DNA from: Gordonia amicalis NBRC 100051 = JCM 11271
GTDB taxonomy: Bacteria > Actinomycetota > Actinomycetes > Mycobacteriales > Mycobacteriaceae
Assembly: GCF_000332995.1 (NCBI RefSeq)
Contig: NZ_BANS01000051.1
Span: 1-45,488, forward strand
Length of the DNA: 45,488 bases
Direction: 5' to 3'
The notes beneath the pieces were generated by a model, which was given only the letters and a program-made list of their open reading frames with translations, ran no database searches and had not been told where the DNA came from. The position numbers and the translations under genes were made by a program. How positions within the stretch are numbered: position 1 is the first letter of the stretch; each line of letters starts with the position of its first letter. Positions 8,649 through 19,390 of the stretch are shown in pieces.

Positions 8649-8691
8649 GGTTGAGTAGGCGAGGAGCGTAGCGACGAGCCGTATCGAAACC
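8649..8691 (+). repeat. Dispersed palindromic repeat, canonical 43-bp unit
   Basis: The cleanest copy of the family. It starts GGTTGAGTAGGC, has the core GAGGAGCG-TAG-CGACGAG and ends GCCGTATCGAAACC. The ends can pair (GGTT with AACC, TA with TA, GGC with GCC), giving an imperfect stem-loop. It lies between the VOC gene and the DUF2236 gene. Confidence 0.85.
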
Positions 8692-8781
8692 CCCGAATGG
8701 TGGGTTTTCGACGCTTCCTGCGGTAATCTGACTACGAACGTTGTCGAAATCCATGCTTTGGAGAATCAGGTTGGGGGCACC

Positions 8782-9754
8782 ATGACCGCGGTACACGACG
8801 AACCGACGACCGCCGCACTCGAGGACACTGGTCGGCTGATCAACCACCGTGACGACGAGATCGAGCTGATCCCGCCGGACTCACTCACCGCGCAGCTCAC
8901 CGGTCTGTACACCTTCCTGCCGATCAACGGGGCGGCGTTCGTGATGCAGGTGATGCACCCGGTGATCGGCGACGTCGTCGACAAGTACTCGGTGTTCCGT
9001 ACCGACCCGCTCGGGCGTGCCATTCGTTCCGCGGACTCGGTTCTGCGCTGGACCTACGGCGGTCAGGAGGCCCTCGAAGAGGGCAAGCGCCTGCGGAAGC
9101 TGCACCAGCCCCTGCAGACGCGGAATGCGGAGGGCAAGCACATCAGTGCACTGAACCCGGAGGCCTATGCGTGGGTCATCGCGACCGCGTTCCCGACGAT
9201 GAACACGGCGGCCACCGCTCGTCCTGGGTCGTGAGTTCACGCTCGAGGAGCGCAAGGAACTGCTCCGCGACAACCGCCGCATCGCCAAGATCGTCCAGGT
9301 TCCCATGAAGGGCTACCCGGAGACCCTCGAGGAGTTCGAGGAGTACTTCGACGACTTCGTCGAGAACAAGCTGGTCCGCCATCCCGTGGCCGTCGAACTC
9401 ATCGAGCAGATGCGTGCCGCCCCGCCGGTGCCGAAGACAGTGCCCAAGGCGTTGCGTCCGGCCGTCAAGAAGGTCGCCGCCACCGCGTCGGTGCCGTTCC
9501 AGGACTTCAACTACCTGACGACGGTGGGTGTCATGGATCCGCGCGTGCGCGAGATCCTCGGCCTGACATGGACCAACGAGGAGCAGCGTCACCTCGAGAA
9601 GATCCACCGCCGCCTGCGGTTCGCCTACCGCACCCTGCCCGAGCGTGCGATCTACTTCCCCCTCGCCTACCACGCCCGTCGCCACAACGACGCCATCCAG
9701 GCCATGAAGAGGCGCGAAAAGCAGAGCGCTGCTTACAAGTACGCAGCCAAGTGA
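8782..9754 (+). pseudogene. DUF2236 (MpaB-like) oxygenase, frameshifted
   Basis: Two reading frames together encode one DUF2236-family protein of ~323 residues. The first part (8782 to ~9210) has LTAQLTGLYTFLPINGAAFVMQVMHPVIG and AYAWVIATAFPTM. The second part (~9220-9754) continues VLGREFTLEERKELL, MKGYPETLEEFEEYFDDFV, and ends with RHNDAIQAMKRREKQ. DUF2236 proteins include heme oxygenases such as rubber oxygenase Lcp and MpaB; substrates of most are unknown. The frame changes in 9205-9225. Adding one C and one A there would restore AAHRYVLGREF, so two missing bases (or one extra) explain the break. Both halves keep normal codon use and family motifs, so the mutation is recent or a sequencing error. 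A GGTTGGGGG stretch precedes the ATG at 8782. Confidence 0.75.
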
Positions 9755-9824
9755 TCTGGGCCGGGCCGACGCGCGGTCGGGGCGCGTCGGTTCGGTCTCC
9801 TCGCTGACTTGCGCGGGACACGAG

Positions 9825-10952
9825 TCAGCTACCCATCAACCCGACGACGTGTTCGGCGATCGCCAGGCATGAGGTGATGCCGGGTGACTCGATGCCGAAC
9901 AGGTTGACCAACCCGGCGACGCCGTGCATGGCGGGTCCGTGGATGACGAAATCCGCGGCCGGCTCGCCCGGTCCGCTGGTCTTGGGCCTGATGCCGGCAT
10001 AGGCGGGAGTCAGTGTGCCGGAAGGTAACCCGGGCCAGTAGCGGCGTATCGAATCCTCGAAGCCGGTGAGGCGTGCGTCGTCGACCGAGTAGTCCAGGTC
10101 CTTGTCGTCGAGATCCGCGGCAGGCTCATCGTCCAGCCACTCGACATCCGGACCGAACCGGGCCGCGCCGGCCAGGTCCATCGTGGAGTGCACCCCCAGG
10201 CCGCCGTCGACCGGCACCGGGTACACCAGGTGCTCGAATGGTGCTCGTGCACCGGACAATCCGAAGTAGTTGCCCTTCGCGAGATGCCGCGGCGGAATCG
10301 GCCCGTCGAAGCCGTCGAGCGAGCTCGCCACCCGCGATGCGCCCAGCCCGGCACAGTTGACGAGCATGTGCGCCGACGCCGATCCGCCCTCGGCGGTGTC
10401 GACGGTGACACCGCCCGATTCGATGCGTCCGCCGATCACTCTGCTGCGCAATGCCACCGCGCCCCCCATCGACTCGAGGTCGCGGCGCAGGGCACGGACC
10501 ATCCCGTCGACGTCGACGATCCCGGTCGACGGGGACAACAGCGCCGCCACGCCGCGCACCTCTGGTTCCAGTTCGTGGAGTTCGTCGCCGCCGATTCGCC
10601 GTAGGTCGTCGACTCCGTTGGCGATGCCGTGTCGGAACAAAGCTTCGAGCCGGTCGATCTGGGCGTCGTCGGTGGCCACGATCAGTTTCCCGGGGCGGTT
10701 CCACGAGACGCCTCGCTCGTCGCAGTACCGGGTGAGGAGCTCGCGACCTCGCACGCACAGCCGCGCCTTCAGACTGTCCTCCGAGTAGTAGATGCCGGCA
10801 TGGATGAACTCCGAACTCCGCGACGTTGTCTGTGTACCCACCGCATCGGCGGCCTCCAGGACGATCACCTCGCGCCCGGTCGTCGCGAGCGCACGGGCCA
10901 CCGCCAGACCGATGATGCCGCCGCCCACCACCAGGCAGTCCGTCCGTTCCAC
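9825..10952 (-). CDS. lhgO: FAD-dependent oxidoreductase, L-2-hydroxyglutarate oxidase-like
   Basis: A 375-residue DAO-superfamily flavoprotein. It has an N-terminal FAD dinucleotide motif (CLVVGGGIIGLAVARAL, residues 6-22), then the LhgO-type signature TSRSSEFIHAGIYY (about 43-56), CVRGRELLTRYC and GKLIVATDD. The C-terminal part holds PAYAGIRPKTSGPG and NLFGIESPGITSCLAIA, again LhgO-like. LhgO oxidises L-2-hydroxyglutarate to 2-oxoglutarate and feeds electrons to the quinone pool. Other 2-hydroxyacid or amino-acid substrates are possible, so the symbol is tentative. The GTG at 10952 has GGAGG four bases upstream. It stands alone, convergent with DUF2236 and divergent from the GlgC-like gene. 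Confidence 0.8.
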   Translation of the reverse strand: MERTDCLVVGGGIIGLAVARALATTGREVIVLEAADAVGTQTTSRSSEFIHAGIYYSEDSLKARLCVRGRELLTRYCDERGVSWNRPGKLIVATDDAQIDRLEALFRHGIANGVDDLRRIGGDELHELEPEVRGVAALLSPSTGIVDVDGMVRALRRDLESMGGAVALRSRVIGGRIESGGVTVDTAEGGSASAHMLVNCAGLGASRVASSLDGFDGPIPPRHLAKGNYFGLSGARAPFEHLVYPVPVDGGLGVHSTMDLAGAARFGPDVEWLDDEPAADLDDKDLDYSVDDARLTGFEDSIRRYWPGLPSGTLTPAYAGIRPKTSGPGEPAADFVIHGPAMHGVAGLVNLFGIESPGITSCLAIAEHVVGLMGS

Positions 10953-11044
10953 CGTTCCTCCAACTTGGTTGCGTGCCCAGGACCTCGCCGGGCCGTGAGG
11001 AAACCATCCCGGGTCTCCACGCGTCTGTCGGGCACACTGGGCTG

Positions 11045-12274
11045 ATGCGGCACTCTGATGTTCTCGCGATCGTGCAAGCCGGTGGACGTGGTTCCCGAAT
11101 GGAGGTGCTGACCGATCGGCGGGCCAAGCCGGCGTTGCCGTTCGCCGGAAACTACCAGCTCATCGACTTCCCGCTCTCGAACTTGCACCACAGTCACATC
11201 GACGACGTCTGGCTGTGCGTGCAGTACCAGGCCGAGAGTCTCACACAGCTGGTCGCGGGCGGGCGCCCGTGGGACCTCGACCGCACCAGCGGCGGGCTGC
11301 GGATCGTGATGCCCGAACAGACCGACGCCCCGGAGACCGAGGACGGCTTCGCCACGGGCAACGCCGATCTGCTGTACCGGATGCGCGACCGGATCGCTCA
11401 GCACGGACCGGCCGAGGTGATCGTGATGAGTGCCGACCACGTCTACGACTTCGACTTCCGGGATGCGCTCGACACCCATCGACGGCATGGTGCGGAGTGC
11501 ACGGTCGTCACCACGACGTGTTCGCTCGAGGAAGCGTCTCAGCACGCCACGGTTAGTTCCCGACGTGACGGCGCGGTGCGTGAGTTCCGCTACAAACCCG
11601 ACCGTGCGACGACCCGCACGATCGCCACCGAGATCTTCGTCTACGACCCCCAGGTGCTCATCGAGGGTCTGGAACTCCTGGCGCGGGAGACGGCCGTCGG
11701 TTCGGCCTCCGGCGATACCGGTCTGGGTGACTTCGGCGAACATCTGCTGCCGTGGTTCGTCGGTCGTGGCAAGACGGTCGCGCATGCGATGTCGGGGTAC
11801 TGGATCGACGCCGGCCGTCCGGAAACGTACCTGCAGGCCCATCGCGATCTGATCGGTGGCAAGCTCGACGTCTTCCGGGCCGACCGTCCGATCCTGACCA
11901 ATCAGCCGCAGCGAACCGCAGCGCGAATCGAGGCCGGGGCGATCGTCGAGGACAGTCTCGTCAGCAGCGGCGCCCACGTGAGTGGAACCGTGCGCCGCAG
12001 CGTGCTCGGACCGGGCGTGGTCGTGGAGAAGGGTGCCACCGTCGTGGACTCGGTCGTGTTCAGCGACGCCGTCATCGGCGCCGGCGCGTCGGTCGCCTGG
12101 TCGATCCTCGACGAGCGGGTCCGGGTCGGGCCCAGCGCGACCGTCGGTGGCCATCCCCGGACCCGTCCGGTCCCCACCGACAAGATCACCCTCATCGGCA
12201 TGGACACCCAGATTCTCCGCGGGGCACGGGTCGCCCTCGGTGACCGCATCGAATGCAACCGCCGGATCCGCTGA
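11045..12274 (+). CDS. GlgC-like sugar-phosphate nucleotidyltransferase
   Basis: A 409-residue protein of the glucose-1-phosphate adenylyltransferase family, which makes ADP-glucose for glycogen or alpha-glucan. It has the nucleotide-binding motif QAGGRGSRMEVLTDRRAKP (from about residue 11), LIDFPLSNLHHS, the central SADHVYDFDF, and ISPs of the C-terminal left-handed beta-helix (about 300-400: GAIVEDSLVSSGAHVSGTV, hexapeptide-like). Length is normal for GlgC. The usual GxGTRLxPLT is altered to GRGSRMEVLT and the D-H-I-Y motif to DHVYDFDF, so it may be a paralogue with shifted substrate rather than the main GlgC. The start at 11045 follows a CACACT/GGGCTG context with no clear ribosome site. 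The phosphohexomutase follows 17 bp later. Confidence 0.75.
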   Translation: MRHSDVLAIVQAGGRGSRMEVLTDRRAKPALPFAGNYQLIDFPLSNLHHSHIDDVWLCVQYQAESLTQLVAGGRPWDLDRTSGGLRIVMPEQTDAPETEDGFATGNADLLYRMRDRIAQHGPAEVIVMSADHVYDFDFRDALDTHRRHGAECTVVTTTCSLEEASQHATVSSRRDGAVREFRYKPDRATTRTIATEIFVYDPQVLIEGLELLARETAVGSASGDTGLGDFGEHLLPWFVGRGKTVAHAMSGYWIDAGRPETYLQAHRDLIGGKLDVFRADRPILTNQPQRTAARIEAGAIVEDSLVSSGAHVSGTVRRSVLGPGVVVEKGATVVDSVVFSDAVIGAGASVAWSILDERVRVGPSATVGGHPRTRPVPTDKITLIGMDTQILRGARVALGDRIECNRRIR

Positions 12275-12291
12275 CTGATAGCGTCGCGCGG

Positions 12292-13968
12292 ATGATCGAG
12301 ACCGCGTGTACCTGGCGAGACCACGACCCGGACCCCGCGACCCGCGCCGAACTGACACGCCTGATCGAGGCGGCCGACACCGGCGATCCCGCGGCGGTCG
12401 CCGACCTCGACTCACGCTTCCGCGGCCCGCTCACGTTCGGCACCGCGGGACTTCGTGGCGAGGTGGGAGCGGGGGAGACGCGGATGAACGTCGCGGTGGT
12501 CCTCCGCGCCACCCACGGCCTGGCCCGGCACCTGATCGACACGGTCGGGCCGGATGCGCGTGTCGTCGTCGGCTGCGACGCCCGGCACGGATCGGATGAC
12601 TTCCTCGACGCCACCGCCGAAGTCCTTGCCGCGCAGGGTCTCACCGTGATGACCCTCCCACGCCGGCTGCCCACACCGGTCACCGCATACGCCACCCGGG
12701 CGCTCGATTGCGATGCCGGGGTGATGATCACCGCGTCGCACAATCCGTCCGCCGACAACGGATACAAGGTGTACCTCGGTGGTCGCGCCACCGACTCCGC
12801 GGGCCGAGGTGTCCAGATCGTCCCGCCCGCCGACGAGCAGATCGCCACCTTCATCGACGCCGCGCCGCGGGCAGACCAGATCGCCCGCGATCCCGCGGCG
12901 GTCGTGGCGCTCGACGAGACGGTCCTCGACGCCTACATCGCACGGACCGCATCGCTTCGGCCCGCATCGCTTCGGCCCGGCGACGAACCGAGTACGGTTC
13001 GGGTCGTCCTCACCCCGATGCACGGTGTCGGCGGCACGACTGCCCTCGCCGTGTTGCGCGCCGCGGGTGTCGCCGACCTCCACGCCGTCGACGAACAGTT
13101 CGCACCAGACCCCGATTTCCCGACCGTCGCCTTCCCGAACCCCGAGGAACCCGGGGCCCTCGACCGTGCGCTCGAACTCGCCCGCGATGTCGACGCGCAC
13201 GTGGTGATCGCGCTGGATCCGGATGCCGATCGCTGCTCGGTGGCCACCCCGACCGAAGACGGCTGGCGCCAGCTCACCGGCGACGAGATCGGTTGGCTGC
13301 TGGGCGAACAGGCCGCCCGCGACCCGGGTCGGGGCGGGGACACGCTGGCCTGTTCGATCGTGTCGAGCCGGCTGCTCGCGAAAATCGCGGCCCACCACGG
13401 TCTTCGATCCGCCGTGACGCTCACCGGTTTCAAATGGATCGCCCGGACACCGGATCTTCGGTTCGGCTACGAGGAGGCCATCGGTTACTGCACCGACCCG
13501 GATGCCGTGCGTGACAAGGACGGGATCTCCGCGATGGTCCGCGTGGTCAGCCTCGTCGAAGAGCTCGCCGCCGACGGCCGCACCCTGGTCGACCTCCTCG
13601 ACGACCTCGCACGTCGCCACGGTCTGCATGCGACCGCGCCGCTGACGATCCGCGTCGACGACCTCGCCGAGCTCGGGCAGATGATGGACCGGCTGCGTTC
13701 GACGCAGATCGACGCACTGGCCGGTTCGGCGATCGTCGAGGTCCTCGACCTCGCCCGGGGATCCGGCGACCTACCGCCGACCGACGCACTCGTGCTGCGC
13801 ACGGCGGCCGACGATCGGGTCATCGTGCGTCCGTCGGGTACCGAGCCGAAGCTGAAGTGCTACCTCGAGGTCGTTCTCGATTGTGCGGGCGGCGAGATCC
13901 CGCACGCACGTGCCGCGCAACGGCTTCAGGCGATCAGCGCGGACGTCGCCGCCCTCCTTCAACGCTGA
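12292..13968 (+). CDS. Phosphohexomutase (PmmB-like)
   Basis: A 558-residue alpha-D-phosphohexomutase that interconverts 1- and 6-phosphates of glucose or mannose. All four active-site loops are visible: the phosphoserine loop TASHNPSADNGYK, the metal loop DPDADRCSVA, the sugar loop GYEEAIGYC, and the phosphate loop RPSGTEPKLKCYLEV near the C-terminus. The N-terminal FGTAGLRGEVGAG is typical of the long actinobacterial type (Rv3308/PmmB-like). An upstream in-frame ATG at 12253, inside the GlgC-like gene, is possible but less likely. Pairing with the GlgC-like gene suggests a hexose-6-P to hexose-1-P to NDP-hexose path. A perfect 15-bp duplication (12949-12978) adds ASLRP in the middle. Confidence 0.88.
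   Translation: MIETACTWRDHDPDPATRAELTRLIEAADTGDPAAVADLDSRFRGPLTFGTAGLRGEVGAGETRMNVAVVLRATHGLARHLIDTVGPDARVVVGCDARHGSDDFLDATAEVLAAQGLTVMTLPRRLPTPVTAYATRALDCDAGVMITASHNPSADNGYKVYLGGRATDSAGRGVQIVPPADEQIATFIDAAPRADQIARDPAAVVALDETVLDAYIARTASLRPASLRPGDEPSTVRVVLTPMHGVGGTTALAVLRAAGVADLHAVDEQFAPDPDFPTVAFPNPEEPGALDRALELARDVDAHVVIALDPDADRCSVATPTEDGWRQLTGDEIGWLLGEQAARDPGRGGDTLACSIVSSRLLAKIAAHHGLRSAVTLTGFKWIARTPDLRFGYEEAIGYCTDPDAVRDKDGISAMVRVVSLVEELAADGRTLVDLLDDLARRHGLHATAPLTIRVDDLAELGQMMDRLRSTQIDALAGSAIVEVLDLARGSGDLPPTDALVLRTAADDRVIVRPSGTEPKLKCYLEVVLDCAGGEIPHARAAQRLQAISADVAALLQR
12949..12978 (+). repeat. 15-bp tandem duplication inside the mutase gene
   Basis: Two identical 15-mers (GCATCGCTTCGGCCC) in tandem encode ASLRP-ASLRP in a surface-type linker after TVLDAYIART. 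The frame is kept. Confidence 0.9.
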
Positions 13969-13983
13969 CACCGGCACCGATTG

Positions 13984-14072
13984 CTGTCTGCGGTGCGAGG
14001 AACGCGGCGGGCGGTCGCTCGCTGTCTGAGGTGCGAGGAGCGCAAGCGACGAGCCTCGAAGACCTGGTGAGC
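13984..14072 (+). repeat. Dispersed repeat, CTGAGGTGCGAGG variant
   Basis: A full unit at 14021-14072 runs CTGTCTGAGGTGCGAGGAG, CGCAAGCGACGAGCC, TCGAAGACCTGGTGAGCC. A degenerate half unit (CTGTCTGCGGTGCGAGGA) precedes it at about 13984-14001. The same variant occurs at 23749-23945 and inside jetB. Confidence 0.75.
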
Positions 14073-14122
14073 CAAACGCCACTAGCCCCCACATCCGGCA
14101 ACCGAAGCCTACGATCAACCCC

Positions 14123-14554
14123 GTGGCCCGATCCGATTCCGATCAGCGATTGCGCGACCTGACCCTTCTCCGGCAGGTCCGTGATCGAATCGATCGCGAG
14201 TACGCGCAGCCGCTCGACGTCGAGGCGCTGGCCCGGGGCGTGAACATGTCGGCCGGGCATCTGAGCCGAAAGTTCCGCCAAACCTACGGTGAGTCGCCGT
14301 ACTCGTATCTGATGACACGCCGCATCGAACGGGCGATGACGCTGCTGCGTCGTGGGGATCTCAGCGTCACCGAGGTGTGTTTCGAGGTCGGCTGCTCGTC
14401 ACTGGGCACATTCAGCACACGATTCACCGAACTGGTCGGGGTGCCGCCGACGGTCTATCGCGAGCAGTCCGCCGACGCCACCGACGGAATTCCCGCGTGT
14501 CTGGCGAAGAACATCACGAGACCGATCAGGAATCGAGAAGCGCAGCGGGGGTGA
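14123..14554 (+). CDS. AraC-family transcriptional regulator
   Basis: A 143-residue stand-alone AraC/XylS DNA-binding protein. Two helix-turn-helix units are seen: LDVEALARGVNMSAGHLSRKF (about residues 31-51) and LSVTEVCFEVGCSSLGTFSTRF (about 78-99), the latter followed by the family GVPPTVYR motif. No separate effector-binding domain is present, only a short Lys/Arg-rich C-terminal tail. It probably controls the adjacent VOC gene, since AraC-VOC pairs are common in actinobacteria. The GTG start at 14123 follows TACGATCAACCCC, consistent with a leaderless transcript. The stop overlaps an upstream in-frame ATG (14554) of the VOC gene. Confidence 0.88.
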   Translation: MARSDSDQRLRDLTLLRQVRDRIDREYAQPLDVEALARGVNMSAGHLSRKFRQTYGESPYSYLMTRRIERAMTLLRRGDLSVTEVCFEVGCSSLGTFSTRFTELVGVPPTVYREQSADATDGIPACLAKNITRPIRNREAQRG

Positions 14555-14574
14555 TGGTGCCTAGCCTGACATCC

Positions 14575-14985
14575 ATGAACATCACCATCCGGTACACCTT
14601 CCTCCCGCACACCGATGGCGAAGCCGCCCTCGCCTTCTACCGCGACCTGCTCGGTTTCGAGGTTCGCAAGGACGTCGGCTACGACGGCATGCGCTGGCTC
14701 ACGGTCGGGCCGCCGAATCAGCCCGGCACCTCGATCGTCCTTCATCCGCCGGCCGCCGATCCGGGCATCACCGATGCCGAACGTCAGACGATCCTCGAAC
14801 TGATCGCCAAGGGCAGTTACGGCGCGCTCACGCTCGCGACCGAGGACCTCGACGGACTGTTCGAGAAGCTGCAGGCCAATGGGGTGGACATCATCCAGGA
14901 GCCGATGGACCAGCCCTACGGTGTCCGCGACGCCGCTGTGCGTGATCCTTCCGGCAACCTGATCCGTATCGACCAGGCGGTGTGA
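14575..14985 (+). CDS. VOC family protein (glyoxalase/bleomycin-resistance type)
   Basis: A 136-residue single VOC protein. The N-terminal module MNITIRYTFLPHTDGEAALAFYRDLLGFEV and the C-terminal module with DLDGLFEKLQANGVDI, QPYGVRDAAVRDPSGNLIRI are textbook for the glyoxalase/dioxygenase superfamily. The EP-x-x-QPYGVRDAAVRDP pattern is shared by resistance-type and PhnB-like members. The true substrate is unknown. The start at 14575 has TAGCCT eight bases upstream, a leaderless-type -10. An in-frame ATG at 14554 would overlap the araC stop and add seven residues. Its probable regulator is the AraC protein just upstream. Confidence 0.82.
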   Translation: MNITIRYTFLPHTDGEAALAFYRDLLGFEVRKDVGYDGMRWLTVGPPNQPGTSIVLHPPAADPGITDAERQTILELIAKGSYGALTLATEDLDGLFEKLQANGVDIIQEPMDQPYGVRDAAVRDPSGNLIRIDQAV

Positions 14986-15155
14986 GAGGTGTGCGGACCC
15001 GGCCGATTGCCGCCACCCGAGGCGGTGCCCACCGGAGTTGCCGAGTTTCCGATGACTCAGCTGGTTGGATCGGGTCAGACCTCTACGACAACAGAACCGT
15101 TTCACGATCCCGAAGACGGCTGCGTCCCAGTGGGCGCCGCCCTGATGGAGAGATG

Positions 15156-17579
<2,424 letters not shown>

Positions 17580-17590
17580 TCGTGCCCGGC

Positions 17591-17630
17591 GTTCCGTCCT
17601 GCTCAGCACCTCTGCTGAGCAGGACGGAAC
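17591..17630 (+). terminator. Hairpin terminator after the UvrA-like gene
   Basis: A perfect 18-bp inverted repeat (17591-17608 with 17613-17630) and a CCTC loop lie 11 bp after the stop codon. There is no T-tract. Confidence 0.8.
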
Positions 17631-17734
17631 CCGCCGGTTCGCGGCGTGTTCACACTGTGGAATTGTCAAAGATCACGTTCGACCCGGGGGTCGTCCAGCT
17701 ACCTGTTGAGCAGCGACCAGCTGTGTCGCGCGCT

Positions 17735-17778
17735 GGTTGAGTAGGTGAGGAGCGTCAGCGACGAACCGTTTCGAAACC
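17735..17778 (+). repeat. Dispersed palindromic repeat, canonical form
   Basis: A 44-bp unit: GGTTGAGTAGGTGAGGAGCG, then TCAGCGACGAACC, then GTTTCGAAACC. It ends on the stop codon of the minus-strand HNH gene (17778-17780). A degraded copy (CTGTTGAGCAGCGACCAGC) lies at about 17703-17721. Confidence 0.8.
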
Positions 17779-19043
17779 TAGGCGGCGTCGTCGAGACGCA
17801 TGGTGCGGCGGTTGTATGCAGGGCGGGGTCGACGCTGCGGATCGATCTCGATGGGTGGGACCAGCCACGGATGCCGATCGAACCCCATCACGATGTCCCA
17901 GCCGTGGTGGTGGACTTGGGTGTGGCAGCGTTGGCAGAGCAGGCAGCCGTTGTCGAGGTCGGTGTTCCCGTCGTCGGACCAGTGCAGGATGTGGTGGACC
18001 TGGGTGTGTGAGGGCGGTGCACCGCATTTGATACAGGTCTGGTCACGGATGATGATCGCTTTGCGCAGATGTGTTGGGAACAGGCGCTTTTCGTGTCCCA
18101 TTTGAAGGGGCACGGTCTCGCCGTCGACGATGATCTCGGTCAGTGTTCCGTCGCACGACAACCGCCGTGCGGTGGCTTGGGTGACCGGCCCCGTCCAGGG
18201 CAGGAACGCGGGATCGCCGCCGTCGGCGGGAATGGTCAGCAATGTTTGGGTTCGCGGTGTCCCGATGGTGTCCATGGCGGCTCCGACGGCGGCTTGATCC
18301 AAGAGTGTTTCGAGGGCGTCGGCGCGTCGTTGATCGGCGGAGCGTCGGTCGTCGGCGCCGTCGGGTTCGGGACGAGGTATGGAGCGCTCGTCGATCATCG
18401 CGATGAATTTCTCCCCGACTGCCTGGTTGATGTTCGCGCGGATGTCGACGCGGGAGTCGTCGGTGAGGTGGTGCGACAGGGTGTCGAGGGTGCGGTCGTC
18501 GCAGGCAGGGATACAGTCCTGGTCGTCGGCGAGGGTATTGCCGATCGTCTGGGCGTGTCTCTGTATGTCGGTGGGTGTGGCGCCGGACAGGGCCTGGGTG
18601 AGCAGTTCGGTTTGATAGATGATGCGGTCGTCGTCGGATAGTGCTGTGGGGCAGCGTTTCTCAATCACAGCGATACCGCGGACGATGGCGTCGACGATTT
18701 CGCCGGAGAGTCGACCGTCAGCGGCGCAGGCCTCGACCTTGCTCAGTGTGCCGAGAGCCTCGGCGATCCGTGTGGTGCGGGTGGCTGCTGCGGGCGGGAA
18801 CCCCATCTCGACGAGGAGCTTCTTGGTGGCCGAACCCGCCTTCTCCGCTACGCGGAGATCGTCGAGCTGTGCTGCGTGCGTGGCGATCTGGTGATCGGCC
18901 AGGTTGCGGATCAACCGCCAACACTCCAACTGTTCGTACGTCAGACGGCCGGTGGAATCGTCGGCGGGTGGGGTGAGCTCGCCGAGTCGGTCGAGGACCG
19001 CGTCGAGTGAAGTGGTGTCAGTGTCGATCATGATGGCAGCCAT
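17778..19043 (-). CDS. DUF222 / HNH endonuclease (13E12 repeat family)
   Basis: A 421-residue protein with an all-helical DUF222 region (about residues 30-310) and a C-terminal HNH nuclease motif (about 330-380). Visible zinc and catalytic residues are CIKCGAPPSHTQVHHILHW, then the N of DNGC, and CQRCHTQVHHHGWDI. This is the architecture of the M. tuberculosis REP13E12 proteins. Their role is not settled; several are LexA targets. A good LexA box (19216-19231) lies ~170 bp upstream, so SOS induction is likely. The start could be 19043 or the ATG four codons later (MIDTDTTSLD). The gene ends in a dispersed repeat. It is a stand-alone gene with no neighbour in the same unit. Confidence 0.88.
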   Translation of the reverse strand: MAAIMIDTDTTSLDAVLDRLGELTPPADDSTGRLTYEQLECWRLIRNLADHQIATHAAQLDDLRVAEKAGSATKKLLVEMGFPPAAATRTTRIAEALGTLSKVEACAADGRLSGEIVDAIVRGIAVIEKRCPTALSDDDRIIYQTELLTQALSGATPTDIQRHAQTIGNTLADDQDCIPACDDRTLDTLSHHLTDDSRVDIRANINQAVGEKFIAMIDERSIPRPEPDGADDRRSADQRRADALETLLDQAAVGAAMDTIGTPRTQTLLTIPADGGDPAFLPWTGPVTQATARRLSCDGTLTEIIVDGETVPLQMGHEKRLFPTHLRKAIIIRDQTCIKCGAPPSHTQVHHILHWSDDGNTDLDNGCLLCQRCHTQVHHHGWDIVMGFDRHPWLVPPIEIDPQRRPRPAYNRRTMRLDDAA

Positions 19044-19390
19044 CCCTCTTCTGAGGTGTACGTGCGGTGGTGTGAAACCGTCGTTGACTACTGCTCTGTC
19101 ATGAATTCTCGTGTGTGGTCAGTTCTACATCGGGGGTCTGACAAGAACTGCGTGCCGGCTGCCCGGGCCCTTCTGGTCGAGGAGTGGGGTGAGCTCTGGC
19201 ATGACTCCACAGTACCCGAACATACGTTCGAGTGCGAGACTTTTCCACAGTTCGGGATCCGGAGGATTCGCTGAACCAGTGGGATCTTCCGTCTAGTCGA
19301 CCACACACCGGAACTGGTTTACACCAGTCACATTTCGTGACGGATTACGGACAGAAGTGGTGGGTTTTCGAGCCCGGATTGATGCCTTCT
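19044..19390. other. Intergenic region with SOS promoter of the HNH gene
   Basis: The 347 bp between the HNH gene and the unknown minus-strand gene hold the LexA box. On the minus strand a -10-like GTACTGTGG follows it, leaving a leader of ~150 nt. Several short open frames cross the region in both strands, but none has a start signal or recognisable product. No hairpin terminator for the gene at 19391 is evident. Confidence 0.5.
19216..19231 (-). promoter_or_regulatory. LexA (SOS) box
   Basis: Read on the minus strand the site is TCGAACGTATGTTCGG, against the mycobacterial and actinobacterial consensus TCGAAC-N4-GTTCGA: one mismatch at the last base. A possible -10 (TACTGT) follows within a few bases, so LexA binding would cover the promoter of the DUF222/HNH gene. 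Confidence 0.8.
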
